This document shows positions 1-5,399 of a stretch of 6,673 nucleotides of DNA, one piece after another. The translations under genes were made by a program, and so were the position numbers. The stretch comes from Deltaproteobacteria bacterium (GTDB lineage Bacteria; Desulfobacterota; Binatia; UBA9968). Each line of letters begins with the position of its first letter. Within the stretch, counting starts at the first letter, position 1. The stretch covers positions 14,600 through 21,272 of the forward strand of contig JAHFAP010000020.1 in assembly GCA_023250495.1 (NCBI GenBank), written 5' to 3'. The notes under the pieces are model-generated. The model saw only the letters and a program-made list of their open reading frames with translations, was not told the DNA's origin and made no database searches.

Positions 1-480
1 CCGCTGCTGATGATTCTCTTCTCGATCGAGCTGGGCTGGTTGCCTGTGTCGGGGCGCGGCGGGATCAGCCACCTATTGCTCCCTTCACTCACCCTGGGGA
101 TGGCGATGGCCGCGATCCTCACGCGCATGATCCGCTCAGGCCTGCTGGAGGCGATCCATGAAGACTACATCCGAACCGCTCGCGCCAAGGGCTTGAGCGA
201 GCGCAGCGTATGGCTCAAGCACGCGCTGCGCAACTCCCTCCTCTCCGTAATCACCATCGTTGGTCTCCAGTTCGGCTCGCTGCTCGCCGGCTCGATCATC
301 ACAGAATCCATTTTTAGCTGGCCGGGAATCGGCCGGCTCACGCTTCAGGCGATCCAGACGCGGGACTACCCTCTGGTCCAGGGGTGCGTCCTGGTGATCG
401 CCACTTCTTACCTGGCAGTAAATTTGATCACCGACATCCTCTATCGGCTGGTGGATCGCAGAATCGTCTATGACAAGTAG
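1..480 (+). CDS. Dipeptide/oligopeptide ABC transporter permease, DppB/GsiC type (5' end missing)
   Basis: This is an inner-membrane subunit of a peptide-type ABC importer, forming half of the translocation channel. The frame is open from the first base, so the gene begins upstream of the window and about 159 C-terminal codons are visible. The binding-protein-dependent transport (BPD_transp_1) domain is clear. A hydrophobic helix at about 61-123 is followed by the cytoplasmic EAA loop that docks on the ATPase (codons around 166-240, with DYIRTARAKGLSE), then by the typical SIITESIFSWPGIGRL segment and a last helix ending in DRRIVYDK, close to the usual DppB C-terminus. It overlaps the next permease gene by 11 nt, which suggests translational coupling. 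DppB, OppB and GsiC (glutathione) permeases look alike at this level, so the substrate cannot be assigned. Confidence 0.93.
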   Translation, partial: PLLMILFSIELGWLPVSGRGGISHLLLPSLTLGMAMAAILTRMIRSGLLEAIHEDYIRTARAKGLSERSVWLKHALRNSLLSVITIVGLQFGSLLAGSIITESIFSWPGIGRLTLQAIQTRDYPLVQGCVLVIATSYLAVNLITDILYRLVDRRIVYDK

Positions 481-1276
481 ATCCGTTTTTTTCATCGGCG
501 CCGTGATTCTGATCGCTCTTGTGTCGGTAGCAGCGCTCGCGCCGGTTCTAGCCCCGTACAACCCGACGCAGCAGAATCTGGAAAATGACCTCGCGTCCTC
601 ATCCAGAGATCACCCCCTGGGAACCGATAAGCTGGGACGCGACCTGCTCAGCCGCATCCTCTACGGCAGCCGCGTCTCGCTCCTGGTCGGGATAACCACT
701 GTAACGATCTCCATGCTGATCGGCCTAGTCGTCGGTTCTCTTTCCGGCTATTTCGGCGGCTGGATGGATCAACTTCTCATGCGCCTGGTCGACGTGCTGA
801 TGGCGTTTCCGGGAATCCTGCTGGCCATAGCTTTCACCGCTGTCCTGGGTCCTGGCCTGGATCATGTCGTCTTGGCCCTCAGCCTGATCGGTTGGACCGG
901 CTACGCCCGTCTCGTCCGCGGCGAGATCCTAGCGCTGAGAGAGAGGGAGTTCATCCACGCGGCGCAAGCCCTGGGCGGATCGCCTGCGCGCGTCGTCTTG
1001 CTCCACATGCTGCCCAATCTCCTCCCTTCGCTGCTGATTCAAGCGACCTTCGGCATGGCAGCGGCAATGATCGCCGAAGGCAGTCTCAGCTTTTTGGGCC
1101 TGGGTGCGCAGCCGCCGACTCCATCCTGGGGCTCGATGCTCAACGAAGGAAGGCAGTTCATCCTGGTCGCTCCCCACCTGACTGCGTTTCCCGGCCTCGC
1201 CATCATGGCCGCCGTACTGGGGTTGAATCTCGTGGGAGACGGGTTGAGAGACAGGCTGGAGAAAAGAGGAAAATAG
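470..1276 (+). CDS. Dipeptide/oligopeptide ABC transporter permease, DppC/GsiD type
   Basis: This is the second channel subunit of the peptide-type importer, 268 aa and complete. An N-terminal helix (residues about 5-28) leads into the family signature HPLGTDKLGRDLLSR (about 48-62) and a following GSRVSLLVG. The EAA loop is at about 155-185 (FIHAAQALGGSPARVVLLH). The C-terminal part carries EGSLSFLGLGAQPPTPSWG and ends in NLVGDGLRDRLEKR, as DppC proteins do. The ATG at 470 overlaps the end of the DppB-type gene and no strong Shine-Dalgarno precedes it, consistent with coupled translation. The DppD/DppF ATPase genes that often follow are absent. The next gene, 15 nt downstream, is the GST-like gene, so the ATPases and the binding protein must lie upstream or elsewhere. 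Confidence 0.95.
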   Translation: MTSRSVFFIGAVILIALVSVAALAPVLAPYNPTQQNLENDLASSSRDHPLGTDKLGRDLLSRILYGSRVSLLVGITTVTISMLIGLVVGSLSGYFGGWMDQLLMRLVDVLMAFPGILLAIAFTAVLGPGLDHVVLALSLIGWTGYARLVRGEILALREREFIHAAQALGGSPARVVLLHMLPNLLPSLLIQATFGMAAAMIAEGSLSFLGLGAQPPTPSWGSMLNEGRQFILVAPHLTAFPGLAIMAAVLGLNLVGDGLRDRLEKRGK

Positions 1277-1280
1277 TGGT

Positions 1281-1286
1281 AAAGGA
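1281..1286 (+). promoter_or_regulatory. Shine-Dalgarno that fixes the start of the GST-like gene at 1292
   Basis: AAAGGA lies 5 nt before the ATG at 1292. The alternative GTG at 1385, which starts the longest uninterrupted frame, has no purine-rich Shine-Dalgarno in front of it (gacctgatcgag). This supports translation beginning upstream of the in-frame TGA at 1319. Confidence 0.75.
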
Positions 1287-1291
1287 CGCTT

Positions 1292-1864
1292 ATGAGAAAA
1301 CTATATTCGTGCCATACCTGACCATACGCTCACAGGACAAGGATTGTCCTGGCGGAGAAAAAGATCCCTTACGACCTGATCGAGGTGGATCTTAAGAACA
1401 AGCCCAAGGAGCTACTCGAACTGAATCCCTATGGCAAAGTGCCTGTGCTGGTTGACGGCGACGCGATAATTTACGAATCCAATATCATCAACGAATACCT
1501 GGAGGAGAAATACCGCGACGTCCCGCTCATGCCCAAAGGGCCGGAGCAGAGGGCGCGGGTGAGAATCTGGATGGACTACTGCAACAGCCGATTGCACGCG
1601 GCGGCTCACGAGGTTCTGCACGGGACCGACCCAGAGAAAACAGAGAAAGCGAAGGAGCAGTTAAGAGGCCTCCTGACGTCACTCGAGCCGGAGATGGCCG
1701 GACACGAATACATCGCCGGCGACTATTCTCTGGCTGACATCACCTTCATCCCCTTCTTTACCCGGCAGCAGCGCTACCAGGTCGCCATCGATGAGCGGTT
1801 GCCCCATGTGAAGCGTTGGATGGAGCGGCTGCTTGCAAGGACGGCAGTGAGATCTACTCTGTGA
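1292..1864 (+). CDS. Selenocysteine-containing glutathione S-transferase-like protein (TGA at codon 10 read as Sec)
   Basis: This encodes a thioredoxin-fold GST/SspA-like protein of 190 aa if TGA 1319-1321 is read as selenocysteine. From the ATG at 1292 the N-terminus is MRKLYSCHT-Sec-PYAHRTR, followed by IVLAEKKIPYDLIEV. This is the first beta strand, active-site motif and first helix of a GST N-domain. Sec10 takes the place of the catalytic Cys in the Cys-Pro-Tyr/Phe motif, and Cys7 makes a Cys-x-x-Sec pair. Downstream are NPYGKVPVL with the conserved cis-Pro51, the glutathione-contacting Glu62-Ser63 and an all-helical C-domain from about residue 85. A hairpin fitting a bacterial SECIS follows the TGA, and a good Shine-Dalgarno precedes the ATG. 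The gene ends with another TGA as a true stop. It sits 15 nt after the permease gene. The main alternative is a nonsense mutation or sequencing error in an ordinary Cys enzyme. A start at GTG 1385 would delete the active site and first strand-helix unit. Confidence 0.82.
1319..1321 (+). other. In-frame TGA, predicted selenocysteine codon (Sec10)
   Basis: The TGA interrupts an otherwise continuous GST reading frame exactly at the redox-active position before Pro-Tyr. The nine codons before it and all codons after it encode a normal GST-like sequence. TGA terminates this same gene at 1862-1864 and the DUF2848 and binding-protein genes, so recoding would be local and not a changed genetic code. 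Confidence 0.82.
1333..1351 (+). promoter_or_regulatory. Predicted bacterial SECIS hairpin
   Basis: CAGGACA (1333-1339) and TGTCCTG (1345-1351) are perfect reverse complements, giving a 7-bp stem closed by the loop AGGAT (1340-1344). Bacterial SECIS elements lie inside the coding region just after the UGA, with a small apical loop that has a G in its first two positions. Here G1341 is the second loop base and 19 nt separate it from the UGA. From memory, the Escherichia coli fdhF element has a closely similar spacing and a loop also beginning AGG. Below the stem, C1331-G1352 could pair with A1332 bulged. The element would bind SelB carrying Sec-tRNA. The stem lacks the bulged U known from fdhF. 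Confidence 0.8.
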
Positions 1865-1878
1865 CGCCGCCGGAGACC

Positions 1879-2499
1879 ATGACGCCCATGCCGGAGCAAA
1901 TGTCACGCACGGAGCGCAGAAGGGCTGAGCGGCAGGCCAGGAAAGAGAGCCGGCAAAAAGAGCAGCAAAAGAAAAAACTTGCGTCCACGGCGCAGCGGGC
2001 AGTGGTTTATTTAGTTGGGGTCTTGCTCTTGGCGGGAGCAAGTTACTGGGCCTACGGCCAGTGGAGCGCGGGCTCGCCGGGCCAGTTTGTCAAAAGCCTG
2101 GGGAACCGCCACCTCGCCGCAACGGAAGTCGGCCTTGCGACTTACAACAGCGATCCGCCGACCTCGGGTCCCCACCTTCCATCGATCGCGGCATGGGGCG
2201 TTCACCAAGAACCGATTGCCAAGGAGCTGCAGGTCCACAACCTCGAGGACGGCGGCGTGGTGGCGCAGTACAACTGCCCGGCCGCCAGTCAAGATTGCAA
2301 GGCGCTCATCGAAAAGCTTGCCGGGGTTGTCCGGAAATACGACCGCGCGGTTCTGGCGCCGTATCCCGGGATGAGTCACAAGATTGCGCTGACGGCCTGG
2401 ACGCGCATCGACAAGTTCAACGACTTCGACGAGAAGAGGATCGTGCGCTTTATTGAAGCGTACATCCACATCGACCACCATCCAGCGGCAGGAAAATAA
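1879..2499 (+). CDS. DUF3105 family membrane-anchored protein
   Basis: The protein is 206 aa from the ATG at 1879, and its function is unknown. It starts with a highly charged Arg/Lys/Glu/Gln-rich segment (residues about 9-33). One membrane helix follows (about 41-59), so the rest probably lies outside the membrane. The DUF3105 hallmarks are YNSDPPTSGPH at 89-99, VHNLEDGGVV at about 119-128 and IHIDHHP near the C-terminus. The conserved His residues suggest a metal or ligand site, which is an inference. Two Cys (133 and 140) could form a disulfide. The start is uncertain. GTG 1861 overlaps the GST stop as GTGA, ATG 1888 has GGAG 12 nt upstream, and ATG 1900 and ATG 1816 are also in frame. Any of these keeps the helix and domain. 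The gene follows the GST-like gene with almost no gap, so it is probably co-transcribed with it. Confidence 0.85.
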   Translation: MTPMPEQMSRTERRRAERQARKESRQKEQQKKKLASTAQRAVVYLVGVLLLAGASYWAYGQWSAGSPGQFVKSLGNRHLAATEVGLATYNSDPPTSGPHLPSIAAWGVHQEPIAKELQVHNLEDGGVVAQYNCPAASQDCKALIEKLAGVVRKYDRAVLAPYPGMSHKIALTAWTRIDKFNDFDEKRIVRFIEAYIHIDHHPAAGK

Positions 2500-2512
2500 T
2501 CCACTAGTCGTG

Positions 2513-2532
2513 CGCTACTCCTTCGTGTAGCG
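2513..2532. terminator. Possible weak hairpin between convergent genes
   Basis: CGCTAC (2513-2518) and GTAGCG (2527-2532) form a perfect 6-bp stem with an 8-nt loop, overlapping the cupin stop codon. It lies where the plus-strand DUF3105 gene and the minus-strand cupin gene meet with only 15 bp between stops. There is no T tract on either side, so a terminator role is only a guess. Confidence 0.25.
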
Positions 2533-2868
2533 AACCTCGAAGGTCGTGCAGCCTCTTGGCGATTTCCAAGGGCCGTGCGGCATGCCCGGCGGCCGGCAGG
2601 CATACTGACCCGTCTTGAACTCGCGATTGAGCCGCAAGTCAATGATGCTCCCTTCCACAATATAAACTTCCTCCCAAAAGTCGTGAGTCAATACGCCATT
2701 GGGCGTGGTATCACAACCAGGATCGAACCGGAGAATGCGTGAATAGTTCCCGCTATTGGGGTCCCCACTCAAAATCCGCTCGTGAAGACCCGCACACTTG
2801 CCGCCTGGCACATCGCGCCACGGCTTGACAGTGACATCAAAAAATTCCAGTTCCTCCTTGACCATCAT
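2515..2868 (-). CDS. Small single-domain cupin protein
   Basis: This is a 117-aa cupin-fold protein, probably cytoplasmic, with an unknown substrate. Cupin motif 2 is perfect: Gly87, Pro93, Gly95 and His98 in GQYACRPPGMPHGP. Motif 1 is recognisable as LTHDFWEEVYIVEG with His62, Glu66/67 and Gly73, but the first His of the usual His-x-His is replaced by Leu60. A metal site would therefore rest on His62, Glu66 or Glu67 and His98. AAGGAG lies 5 nt before the ATG, which supports the start, although the second Met codon is also possible. It is the last gene of a probable minus-strand operon, 51 nt after the DUF2848 gene. It resembles ChrR-like or DUF4437-like cupins. An enzymatic role (dioxygenase, isomerase) or a binding role cannot be chosen from the sequence. 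Confidence 0.87.
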   Translation of the reverse strand: MMVKEELEFFDVTVKPWRDVPGGKCAGLHERILSGDPNSGNYSRILRFDPGCDTTPNGVLTHDFWEEVYIVEGSIIDLRLNREFKTGQYACRPPGMPHGPWKSPRGCTTFEVRYTKE

Positions 2869-2919
2869 TCGATCTCCTTGCTCGCAATGTTTTAGACGCG
2901 TGATATTGCCAACGAGTCT

Positions 2920-3597
2920 TCAAGACCCATCAACGCGGCGTATGCGGTAGAAACAGCGCAGGGAACCGCCTGTCGCCTCGTCAAAAAGCTCGGCCTCAAA
3001 ATATGGCTTGGACACAAACACTCCCCCGATCAATGGGATCGTCCCGGTGTAAATAACTGCGCTGTCCACGAGCTTCCCCAAACGGCGGCGCAAAATGGCC
3101 AGCAAATCTTCCGGCCTAAGCACCGCAGACATCCGCCCCTGCTGGTAAAGCTCTTCTCGGCAAGCCTCGCCGACCCAACTCCTGAGGACCAGACTATCCC
3201 AGCGATCCCGGACGGCGGCATAACTCCACACTGCGCCGGAAACCGGCTTTGGGCAGACCTGCTTGGAGACAGGAATATCCACCTTTTCCAATTCGCGGTC
3301 CGTGTGATCGCTTCCGACTGTAACCCAGAGGTCTTGGCCGTTTACCAAAAGAACCACCTCTGCCTCTCCAGAGGTCTGTCCACCGAGCACCTCTACCTCA
3401 TCTCCCACGGTCAGCCTGTCGAGGGTGGTGCGAAAGATGGTCGGTATTTCCGCAGGGGCTGGAATCCCCTGCGCCGCGAGCTCATTGATGTGGGCGCGCA
3501 CTCCCTCCTGGTTGCGACCCGTGTAGCCAGCGATAATCACCCGCTCAGGCACGAAATCGATCTCCTTACCGATTGACTGGAGTCTGAATTTGATCAT
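2920..3597 (-). CDS. DUF2848 family protein
   Basis: This 225-aa protein matches DUF2848, a family found in many proteobacteria whose reaction is not established. I recall it as distantly related to the fumarylacetoacetate hydrolase fold. The motifs I recognise are GYTGRNQEGVRAHINEL (24-40), TSGEAEVVLL (75-84), GSDHTDRELE (95-104), SKQVCPKP (111-118) and GTIPL (185-189). The conserved Asp97-His98 with Glu102 and Glu104 could bind a metal as in that hydrolase fold, which is an inference. There is no signal peptide or membrane helix. The start ATG is 10 nt after the stop of the hemerythrin gene, with only a weak GAGAG-like ribosome site, so translation may be coupled. The cupin gene follows. 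FAH-like and cupin proteins often occur together in catabolic clusters, but no pathway can be named here. Confidence 0.87.
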   Translation of the reverse strand: MIKFRLQSIGKEIDFVPERVIIAGYTGRNQEGVRAHINELAAQGIPAPAEIPTIFRTTLDRLTVGDEVEVLGGQTSGEAEVVLLVNGQDLWVTVGSDHTDRELEKVDIPVSKQVCPKPVSGAVWSYAAVRDRWDSLVLRSWVGEACREELYQQGRMSAVLRPEDLLAILRRRLGKLVDSAVIYTGTIPLIGGVFVSKPYFEAELFDEATGGSLRCFYRIRRVDGS

Positions 3598-3607
3598 GGC
3601 GCTACTC

Positions 3608-4084
3608 TCAAGCAGAAGAGGATGGCCCTCGGCGTTCGAGGATTTTCTCGATTTCCTTCTTCGCCCTTTCAGCCTCCTCCTGCGTCACATGTTTTTCAAA
3701 AAGGAGAAAAAGCTCTCGTTCCTCGCGGCGAATGTGGCGCTCGAGCAGGTCACCGCCGTCAAAAATAAGTTTAGCTAGATTTCTCTCCGCTTCCAGCTCC
3801 TGCACCCACCGGCGAATCTGTTCATGCTCCCGGAGCAGCTCATCGATCAACGAATGCGACTGTGGAACAACGCCGCGCAGGAAAGGAAAGAGAACCTCCT
3901 CCTCGGCTTTAAAGTGCCGCTTTAGATTTTGGCGGAAAAATTCCCTTACCTCTGCCGCCCTCTCTTTCAGGCCTTGAATCCCCAACGGCTTTATCCGTCC
4001 CAGGGCCTGCTTGCGGCAGCGCAGCGCCAACGCCAGCCCATGATGGTGGTCGTGCGAGAGTAGGATCAAACTCGGATGGCGCAT
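3608..4084 (-). CDS. Hemerythrin HHE cation-binding domain protein
   Basis: This 158-aa, all-helical, soluble protein has the residues of a di-iron hemerythrin-like site in order. These are His11 within HDHHH (11-15), His57 and Glu61 in HFKAEEEVLFPFL, His87 in REHEQIR, and His117 and Glu121 in HIRREERELF. HHE proteins bind oxygen, nitric oxide or other small ligands, or take part in iron and redox handling, and this one cannot be assigned more precisely. The C-terminal tail (about 134-158) is rich in Glu, Lys and Arg and probably forms a helix extension. It is the first gene of the minus-strand cluster and is transcribed away from the binding-protein gene. No strong Shine-Dalgarno precedes the ATG at 4084, but the HDHHH motif so close to the N-terminus is normal for the family and supports this start. 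Confidence 0.93.
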   Translation of the reverse strand: MRHPSLILLSHDHHHGLALALRCRKQALGRIKPLGIQGLKERAAEVREFFRQNLKRHFKAEEEVLFPFLRGVVPQSHSLIDELLREHEQIRRWVQELEAERNLAKLIFDGGDLLERHIRREERELFLLFEKHVTQEEAERAKKEIEKILERRGPSSSA

Positions 4085-4180
4085 GGTAGATGCAGCGCAA
4101 CGCCCGTGGGGCGCGCATCATCTTGTTTACATTGGTTGGCCGCCGTGTTACAAGCCCTGACATTGAAATTGGGGTAAGCT
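4085..4180. promoter_or_regulatory. Divergent intergenic region, likely promoters for both flanking genes
   Basis: These 96 bp separate the start codons of the hemerythrin gene (minus) and the binding-protein gene (plus), so both promoters should lie here. On the plus strand TTGTTT (4123-4128) and TGTTAC (4146-4151) are 17 bp apart, but the -10 match is poor. A GGGG run at 4171-4174 is the best ribosome-site candidate for the ATG at 4181. I see no clear operator palindrome. Confidence 0.35.
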
Positions 4181-5197
4181 ATGAAATTCCCGATTGCCTT
4201 TGCGGCCATAGCCTTGAGCCTCGCCTTTGCGGGCCTGCCGTCTAATGGGCGGGCCGCAGAATCTCCGACAAAACTGTTTCTGGCCCAGGGCGCTATCAGC
4301 AATGATGTCACGCCGCTTTGGTTCGCCAAGGATCATGGCCTCTTCCGCAAGTACGGCCTCGATGTTGACAATGTATTCATCATCGCCGGCCGGGCGGCTC
4401 AGGCCATGCTTGCCGGTCAAGTTCCGGCCGGCTTGATCGGCGCCACTCACGTCACCAACGCGGTCACCGCGGGCGGAGACTTGACCATGATCCTCGGCCT
4501 GAAAAATCGCCTGGATTATCTGTTCATCGCCCGGCCTTCGGTAAAGAGCCCCGCAGAGCTAAAAGGCAAAAAGGTCGCCATCGGCACTCCTTCGGGCTCA
4601 GCCTCGCTTGCGACCTACGTGGCTCTTGACTATCTGGGGCTGAATCCGCGCAGAGACAACATCGCCCTCGTTTTCGTGGGCGGCGTGCCTGAGCGGCTGG
4701 CGGCACTGCGCTCAGGCAGCGTCGAGGCGACGAGCCTTTCCCCGGAGCTGGGTCAGGTGATCACGGATGAAGGTTATCGCGTCCTGGTGGACACCGGGAA
4801 GGAGAACATCCCTTTTCAATCTTCGGGACTGGTGTTTGCGCGCAAGTTCATGAAATCCAACCCTCAACTCGTCGAGAATACCGCCAAGGCGATCATCGAA
4901 GGCGTGGCCGCTATCCACAACCCGGAGAACAAACGCATCGTGGAGCAGACCATCGCCAAGTACCTGAAGCTCGACAAGCCGGAGCGAGTCGAAAAAGCCT
5001 ACCTGGAGCTGCGCAGAGAACTCCCGCACAAACCATGTCCTACGCTTGAGGGAATCGCCTCCGTGCTCAAGCTCATGGTCCAGCACGGGCTCAATCCCAA
5101 AGCGGCCCAACTCAAACCGGAGGATGTGGCCGACATGAGCCTGTGCAAAAGGCTCGACGAGAGCGGCTTTATGGACCGGCTCTATCGGGGCTTTTGA
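4181..5197 (+). CDS. ABC transporter substrate-binding protein, NMT1/TauA (SsuA/THI5-like) family
   Basis: This is a 338-aa exported solute-binding protein. A Sec signal peptide is clear: Lys2, a hydrophobic core at about 4-19 and a likely cleavage after NGRAA (residue 26). The mature part begins with KLFLAQGAISNDVTPLWFAKDHGLFRKYGLDV, the standard opening of TauA/NMT1-type periplasmic proteins. ELKGKKVAIGTPSGSASL (about 126-143) is the usual hinge-proximal segment, and a second lobe follows. Relatives bind sulfonates, nitrate, pyrimidine precursors or aromatic acids, so the ligand is unknown. No permease or ATPase of this transporter type is adjacent, and the dipeptide permeases at the window start belong to a different class. 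The gene is a lone binding-protein gene convergent with the CoA-transferase gene, an arrangement I associate with organisms holding many such copies. Confidence 0.93.
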   Translation: MKFPIAFAAIALSLAFAGLPSNGRAAESPTKLFLAQGAISNDVTPLWFAKDHGLFRKYGLDVDNVFIIAGRAAQAMLAGQVPAGLIGATHVTNAVTAGGDLTMILGLKNRLDYLFIARPSVKSPAELKGKKVAIGTPSGSASLATYVALDYLGLNPRRDNIALVFVGGVPERLAALRSGSVEATSLSPELGQVITDEGYRVLVDTGKENIPFQSSGLVFARKFMKSNPQLVENTAKAIIEGVAAIHNPENKRIVEQTIAKYLKLDKPERVEKAYLELRRELPHKPCPTLEGIASVLKLMVQHGLNPKAAQLKPEDVADMSLCKRLDESGFMDRLYRGF

Positions 5198-5208
5198 ATG
5201 AACTACCT

Positions 5209-5224
5209 CGCAGCAAGCTGCGGG
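5209..5224. repeat. Hairpin repeat, copy 1 of a 16-bp direct repeat
   Basis: CGCAGCAAGCTGCGGG starts 11 bp after the stop codon of the binding-protein gene and recurs exactly at 5367-5382. The core CGCAG-CAAG-CTGCG folds into a 5-bp stem with a 4-nt loop, and CC at 5206-5207 can add pairs with GG at 5223-5224 across a bulge. It may slow or stop transcription of the binding-protein gene, although no T tract follows. Confidence 0.7.
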
Positions 5225-5260
5225 ATATCAAGAGGCCCTCGGATGACTTTCCCCCAAGTT

Positions 5261-5336
5261 GTCACCCCCGAATGTTTTAATCGGGGGTCCAGTCCGAAAT
5301 TCGCCTGGATTCCCGCTGAAAGCATGCGGGAATGAC
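5261..5336. repeat. 76-bp composite inverted repeat (REP/BIME-like or small MITE-like unit)
   Basis: The unit begins GTCA and ends TGAC. Inside are two strong hairpins. CCCCCGA (5265-5271) pairs with TCGGGGG (5281-5287), and ATTCCCGC (5309-5316) pairs with GCGGGAAT (5326-5333). TCCAG (5288-5292) and CTGGA (5305-5309) form a central inverted pair, so the two halves are imperfect mirror images. The ATTCCC-(N)-GGGAAT core resembles the dispersed repeats seen in many proteobacterial genomes, including the neisserial dRS3 pattern. No coding capacity is evident. Confidence 0.75.
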
Positions 5337-5366
5337 GGACTCTGGCAGAGCCACCAACCACCACTA

Positions 5367-5382
5367 CGCAGCAAGCTGCGGG
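5367..5382. repeat. Hairpin repeat, copy 2 of a 16-bp direct repeat
   Basis: This is an exact second copy of the repeat at 5209-5224, in the same orientation. The two copies bracket the 76-bp inverted repeat unit. Copy 2 overlaps a longer hairpin at 5375-5397. Confidence 0.7.
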
Positions 5383-5397
5383 GAATTAACCCGCAGC
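5375..5397. terminator. Strong hairpin just downstream of the CoA-transferase gene, possible bidirectional terminator
   Basis: GCTGCGGG (5375-5382) and CCCGCAGC (5390-5397) form a perfect, GC-rich 8-bp stem with a 7-nt loop. On the minus strand it starts 2 nt after the CoA-transferase stop codon, the normal place for a terminator. The expected T run is missing, so it may act as a weak terminator or as an mRNA 3'-end stabiliser. Confidence 0.5.
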
Positions 5398-5399
5398 GA

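Noticed and set aside
136..561. Minus-strand open frame opposite the permease genes
   Set aside because: It is a GC-rich shadow of well-supported permease coding sequence and has no domain features.
1385..1864. GST-like gene starting at GTG 1385
   Set aside because: This start lacks a Shine-Dalgarno and removes the first strand, active site and first helix. The same frame continues upstream through a TGA to a well-supported ATG at 1292.
1292..1864. Simple pseudogene caused by a nonsense mutation
   Set aside because: The stop is exactly at the catalytic residue, is followed by a SECIS-like hairpin at the right distance, and the remainder of the frame is intact. It cannot be fully excluded without reads or homologs.
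1862..1864. Second Sec codon at the terminal TGA of the GST-like gene
   Set aside because: Read-through meets another TGA six codons later (1880-1882), no clear SECIS-like hairpin follows, and the protein already has a normal GST C-terminus.
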